A stretch of 64,000 nt of DNA from Thysanoteuthis rhombus (lineage: Eukaryota > Mollusca > Cephalopoda > Oegopsida > Thysanoteuthidae). The notes beneath the pieces are model-generated. The model made no database searches, was not told the origin of the DNA, and saw nothing but the letters and a program-made list of their open reading frames with translations. This document shows, piece by piece, positions 58,801 to 64,000 of this stretch. The stretch's first letter is position 1; each line of letters begins with the position of its first letter. The position numbers and the translations under genes were made by a program. The stretch covers positions 4,519,081 to 4,583,080 of the forward strand of contig OY735209.1 in assembly GCA_963457665.1 (NCBI GenBank), in the 5' to 3' direction.

Positions 58801-59114
58801 CCATAGGGCAGCTGCCCCCCTTTCTTATTGGGATGGGGCAATGGGGCATTTGAGAGCACTAAAAATTTTCTCTAAATTATATGTGACAAATGCCTTGTTA
58901 GTGATTGAGAAATTTTTGCATTGATTTTTTCCGACAAAAATACACAATTTGCTTAGTGAATGGGAGATTTTATTGGTTGCCTCAATTTAAAGCTGTCATC
59001 AAATTTGTCTTTTGATCTTTAACTGAAAACCACCAACTGGGCGAAGGGTCGATGAGCCACACAATACAAAAACTGTTCTTGCCGATTGAAAAGTCACGCG
59101 TTCCGTTGTGGATA

Positions 59115-59405
59115 ACCCAGTATTGTAAAACCAGCCAATTTCAGCCAGATTCCCTCAGATGTTTACCAAATTCTTGTATGCGATAGCCAAAAATCTAACC
59201 GATTTGGAAAAATATTTTTCTAGTTAATAAAAGTAATCGTTTTATTCTCGTTATAAATTTGTTCCGGGTTCTTTGTTATGTTATTTTATGAGTGATCTAT
59301 AAATGAGTATATAAAACAATTTAGCAATAAGTTGGCTCGAAATTGAAAACTTTTGCCGGTTTTAGCCATTTTATAAACAATATATGTCGTAAAATGCCCA
59401 TCTCT
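59115..59405 (-). repeat. Repeat G, copy 2
   Basis: Inverted relative to 41460-41725, which it matches over most of its length (word list given there). Confidence 0.55.
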
Positions 59406-59409
59406 AAAA

Positions 59410-60870
59410 ACCTGAACCTTTGGAGATATCGTGTGGACGTGTCAGAACTGAACCTTTGGAGATAATTTCATGGATGCTTTCATCGCCCATGGCCCATCCT
59501 TCCACAAACTTTCATCGAAATTCAATAAGAATTTGGGGAGATAACTTGGACAGACAATATTGAATCACTGCTCTCAGAAAATATTGTGTGAACAGACCGG
59601 ACTTTTGGAGATAGTTTGTAGTAGCGGGAAGTTAGCTACGACGTTGTGAAGATAATTGTGCATGGATCCGCTCCAAAATTTCATAGCTCCTTTGAAGCTC
59701 ATGGTCTGACATTACACTAAATTGTGATTCATTGAGAACTTTCGGAGATATTGTGTAGACAGACAGAAATTTCGAAGATATTGTGTAGTCTGGACAGATA
59801 GCTACGATGCAGGGGGATAATTGTGTATGTACCCACTCCGAAATTTGATGACTTTTTTATTAACCTATTGCCCACTCTTCCACAAAATTTAATCGAAATT
59901 CATTGCGAGCTTTGGGAAATATTGTGTGGACAATGTGAGAACTGAACTTATGGAGATATGATTCTTTCGTAGCATAATGTCTACACTTCCATGAAATTTC
60001 ATGAAAACTCAATGAATTTCAAGACGCATTATATGGACAGACAACTCCTGGAGATATTGTGTAGCGGTGGTAATTGTGCATGGATCTGCCTAAACATTAA
60101 AAGATTTCTTTCGTTGTCTGTTGCCCACCGTTCAGAACATTCCATTGAAATTCATTTGGAACCTTTGGATATATCGCTTGGAAAAACAGACATAAAGGAC
60201 AGTACCAAATTTCAGATCAGACAGTTTGATTTAGACCTGGCTATTCTTCCTGTCTGTCTGTCTGCACGATATCTCGAAAAATTCTCATTGAATCTCAATT
60301 AAATTTTGCGGAACAGTGAACGACGAAAGGAGTCGAGGAAATTTGAAGCGGATCTATACACAATTACCTCTCCTACATCGTAGCTTTTTGTCCACGTAAC
60401 ACAATACCTTTAAAGGTTCTCTACCCATACGGTATCTCCAGAATCTATTCGATTCAATTTTGTAGAAAGGTGGGCTCTAGGCTTCGAAAGAAGATGTGAT
60501 ATTTTAAAATGGATATATGCACAATTATTTCCCTTGTATCTTATCTGTATCCGACAACAAGATATCTCCAAAAGTTCTGCCTCTCCACACGATATCTTCA
60601 AAAGTTCAATCAAATTTTGTAACAGGTTCGACAATGGGATAAGGAGGGATTGTTTAAATTAAAAAGTGGGTCCTGGAATAATTTTTCGATTGAAAGATAT
60701 TTTCCTTTTTTTTTTTGTTCACACATTAACGTATATGCTCGTGATTCTCCATACAATATCTCCAAAAGTTCTCAGTAAATTACAATGAAATTTTGTGGAA
60801 GAGTCGATAATAAGCTACGGAAGAAATGATTTAATATTTGGGGCGGATCCATGCACAGTTACCTCCGTTG
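59410..60870. repeat. Repeat E array, right cluster, with inversion
   Basis: About eight to ten degenerate units. From 59410 to about 60240 they read in plus orientation (aatttcatcgaaattcaata, agatattgtgtagacagaca). From about 60250 (cctgtctgtctgtctgcacg, atatctcgaaaaattctca) to 60870 they read in minus orientation, so two arrays meet head to head. The open frame 59991-60302 is a by-product. Confidence 0.65.
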
Positions 60871-61854
60871 GCAGAGGTATGCTCGCTCTAAGTGATTTTT
60901 AATTTTATATGGTGTGAGTTGTTTTTTTTACAGTGATAACTATTATAAAGCTACAAGACGGGCGGGGAAATTCTACCAATATATAGACTATAGCCATGAA
61001 GGAAGACAAATACGCAAAAATTGTTTGGCCACAAAGGGTGGTACCAATTTGTGAAAATATTAGTTTTGACCCCTGAACTAAGAGAGGATCAGTGGGAAAA
61101 TGTCATTGTATCAAAATCGGTCATGTTTTGATAAAATATTTACTGTTTTTTGCTTATTTTTATTATTTATATCATCTTCATCTTACAATTCAAATATCGA
61201 CATTTCATAAGTAATAAGCAACCTAATAATTTGCTTAGTTAAGTAATTGCGGCTAACGAAGAAGTTAGTGTAAACTAGTTATGATCAGTATATTCCCCCA
61301 CAAGGAGCAACGGCCCCAGGGTTCCCGATGCCCTGATGGCAAGCTGAACTTTGGTGTCCTTTAATGAATGGTATTATCAACTTTTTTTTCTGTTTTACAC
61401 TGAGAAAATATACGAATATATACAGTACTGCACTGCGGGATACTATCAATGAAATAATTGATTGAACTTATCTTCGATCCTAAGAAGTTTTTTTTCTCCA
61501 AGTTTAACCACCACAGAAGGTATCTAACTGTCAAACATTCCAGAAAAAATCGGACAACATCGGTGAATTCAGTTTAATTTATTCACTTACCCATTTTTAT
61601 CTATTTTGGAAATTCCCACGGTCTTAAACAAATGACAGTCGCCTTCTTGCACTTGGTAACCTGGGCGACTGCCTGTGTTACCAGTAACTTGACCAAATCC
61701 TGTTCCCTAGTCCCCAACATCAAACCGTCAGTCGTATTTTTCTTTGAGAAATAGTTTATTTAGAGAATACACGATGAAATTATTGGCCTGAGCTAATGAC
61801 TGATGTAATATGACCTCTTTTACTGACGGCACTCTTCAGTCAGTGAGATACGAA
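60871..61854. other. Intergenic, no gene recognised
   Basis: Nothing supported. The stretch 61260-61350 is locally GC-richer without coding features. Confidence 0.35.
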
Positions 61855-62140
61855 AGTCTACTTGTCCAAAAGAGACACAAAGATAACAACACCGTCTCAT
61901 GTATCAAATACACAAACCACCAAAGTTTACACATTCGATCATCTTGTAAGTATATGAAGCTTTATTTTATCAAATCAGCTTGAACTGATAGAAATAAAGT
62001 CAGTCTTTTCGACGACTGTTTCTTATTAGATCGTAATTTACTCGGATTTCTCATTCAGTCACTTTATTCTATATTGAATTAAAATTTTTGGGTGATAGTT
62101 TAATAACTCAGTCGGTAAGTTTCCTATTTATTTTCCCATT
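61855..62140 (+). promoter_or_regulatory. Type A module, orphan copy facing right
   Basis: Plus-strand copy. ATACACAAACCACCAAAGTT, TTCGATCATCTT with the inferred exon end at 61945 and the donor GTAAGTATATGAAGC, then ACTCAGTCGGTAAGTTTCCT with a second donor at 62114/62115. Both donors are intact, as in the gene 2 copy. No finger gene follows within the remaining 1.9 kb, so the dependent gene, if any, lies beyond the window. Confidence 0.58.
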
Positions 62141-62538
62141 ATTGAGCTTGAACAAAACATAACAATAATTCTAGGATATACGATGGGATAGCATTTTCAC
62201 TTTAACTAAAAGAAATCATTTTTTAAAACCATTTTTATTTGTTTACTTTTCACATGGAATTAATTGAAATAAGAAATATCAAAATAGAAAAAGTTGCAAC
62301 TTGTAGACGAATTTCCACTTTGTTTATAAGTACTCGGTGGATTCGGTCAGTTTGTTGAAATTCCCCAGACAATTGATTGGTAATCTTTGAAATTTTTGTT
62401 ATCTGCACCCAAAAGTCCATTAAAATCACAAATAAAAAATGAATGAAATGTCATAAACTTTGTACAATTAGAAAGAAGTGTTGCATGAAATTTTTAATCA
62501 TCCTTTTGACGCAATATTTGCAAACGGGCTATTATTAC

Positions 62539-62700
62539 CTTTCCCATTTCAAAATGGTCGCTGCTCCAGCTGTACGATTAGTGTTTTTTTTCTTGAGGTT
62601 TGGGTTATTGTTGTCTGTTTCTTTGACTTGAAATTCACCATCAGTGCCTGCCATTCTACTGCAAGAGTGGCTGCCATTTTGAAACGGGAAAGGTTACTAT
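62539..62700. mobile_element. Short MITE with inverted ends
   Basis: The left end acctttcccatttcaaaatg-gtcgc is mirrored by the right end (complement aacctttcccgtttcaaaatg-gcagcc). The element is about 160 bases, non-coding, ends about 25 bases with few mismatches. Isolated aaaatggcagcc words at 17034 and 47758 may be related ends. Confidence 0.6.
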
Positions 62701-64000
62701 TACTCTGAAACGTAATGAAGATTTCAAAACATTCATTCTTAAGTTTGTTTTTGGTTGAAAGAAAATAGCCAAAATCTTTGTCAAAATCGTAAAAAAAAAA
62801 AAAAATTATCATAACGCTTTAATTCCTGTTTTATAGACGATGTAGTGGTGACGGGCCCTGACTTAATCTTTTTCTTTTTTTAATATTCTTTTTTCTTTTC
62901 TATTAGAAAATCCATTTTCTGGTCTCACAAACATTTTGAGTCTGGTAGAAAAATTTTTTTATAAATATGATATCCCTTCTTGCTGGGGCAGAGCTAGGGA
63001 TTTGAGGGCTTCACTCCGTGTAGGTGCCCCTCTTCTATCATTTAGTGTAGTGGATCCCTGCCAGGGGGCCACCGTCCATAAGGATTGATGGGATTCAATT
63101 TGCCATACTTATGAGGCTTGAAGTGGATATAAAACAAGAATTATTTAAGACTGTGATGTAGCTAGGGATGTGATGGCCTGGGCGGGAGATTTGCTCTTCA
63201 AGGGGCCCCTTGCAGTGTTGTGAAATTTCTTATTGTATAGAAATGCTGTAGGTAAAGTGCTTACTACAAAAGCCAAGTATAGAACAATAGAAGATACTGA
63301 GGCTGTAAAGAGTGAAAGTCTGTACAACAACCAGAGATAATACTGCAACACAGTTGTCATGGTTGAAACATATGTGATATTTCAAAAGATAATGGATGAG
63401 GTGAATAATGAAGGAAAACTGTATAGAGTGCATATAGATGCAAAGAAAACAATATTCATGTAGTCTAGAAAGCTTTACAGCTTTAAACACTAGACATTAA
63501 AGAACTTTTTCCGTAAATTTTTTTGTGTCACTTCAGTTACCCATTTTTTGTTATCTGTCAATGCAATTTACGTAATCTTGAAAAGTGTTTTTTCTTTGTT
63601 TCCCTTATACTTTGTTATTGTACAATGTATAAATTGTCTCAAGTTGGGATCATCAATTGTTCACCATGTATCCGTTTCGGGGATTTCAAGAACAAAACAG
63701 ATATATCAACATGGCACCCTAGCAGTGTTTATTAAACACCGTCTCTCTTCATTATACAGTTTTAACCATACATATAATTTGTCATTTTATATAAGGTTTT
63801 ATGTGTACTGTATATTGATATTTATTCTATATGTTTATTTTTTGAAACAAGGCTTACTTATATAGATTACCCTAAAAACGTTTTTAATGATGAGGGATCA
63901 GTAAGTATAACAACAGACATGACATGCTCTTTGTGTCATGTGTCATTTCAATTGATGTTCACCCAAGTGAATATTAAATATATATGTATATATATTGTGA
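62701..64000. other. Intergenic, no gene recognised
   Basis: No finger-coding sequence appears on either strand in this segment. The short frames are AT-driven. A GC-richer patch at 62990-63210 is unassigned and may belong to a dispersed element. Confidence 0.35.

Noticed and set aside
59991-60302. 103-residue frame as a gene
   Set aside because: Lies wholly within repeat E units and crosses the inversion point; it is a by-product of the repeat.
1-64000. CRISPR arrays, operons, ribosome binding sites, rRNA
   Set aside because: Nothing of the kind is visible, and the gene structure and repeats are those of an animal nuclear genome.

Overview
This is a gene-poor, AT-rich window from an animal nuclear genome. 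It is built around a cluster of C2H2 zinc-finger genes. Five large arrays of [16 protein letters not shown]-type fingers are encoded, each in one uninterrupted terminal exon: 1072-2523 (-), 12209-13240 (-), 23796-24662 (+), 33282-34652 (-) and 49747-51234 (-). No KRAB, SCAN, BTB or ZAD domain is fused to any array. The finger style, the missing vertebrate effector domains and the abundance of small non-autonomous repeats suggest an invertebrate with a lineage-specific zinc-finger expansion. I cannot name the species from the sequence. Nothing bacterial or organellar is present.

Layout: gene 1 (1.1-2.5 kb) has its presumed promoter near 7.3 kb. Gene 2 (12.2-13.2 kb) has a decayed sister copy just upstream, an old hAT transposon in its presumed first intron, and two promoter-like modules at 18.3 and 18.85 kb. 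Gene 3 (23.8-24.7 kb) is on the other strand, with its module at 20.2 kb head-to-head with gene 2's, and a second decayed copy directly upstream. From 25 to 33 kb lie intergenic DNA, a mariner relic, an inverted-repeat pair and another zinc-finger relic at 28.6-29.0 kb. Gene 4 (33.3-34.7 kb) and gene 5 (49.7-51.2 kb) have a different module type, at 39.5 and 56.8 kb. The DNA between and after them is rich in degenerate tandem repeats. A last module at 61.9 kb faces right and has no partner in the window.

The main observation is that the genes share more than their fingers. Upstream of genes 1, 2 and 3, in the orientation of the gene, is a conserved block of about 300 bp ending in the same splice-donor motif (type A). 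Genes 4 and 5 have a second conserved block with its own donor (type B). Genes 1 and 4 and two of the relics also share a related splice acceptor and 5'-UTR start before the finger exon. The inferred architecture is a non-coding first exon with promoter, an intron of about 3-5.5 kb, then one coding exon. The cluster seems to grow by copying this whole unit and to decay by pseudogenization. At least three separate finger relics and several eroded array ends are present.

The inferred function is sequence-specific DNA binding. Finger positions -1, 3 and 6 vary strongly while position 2 is almost always Ser. That pattern fits fast-evolving binding specificity, but the targets cannot be read from this sequence. 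Coordinates of genes and splice-site motifs are base-exact; boundaries of repeats and modules are by eye and good to about 10-50 bp.
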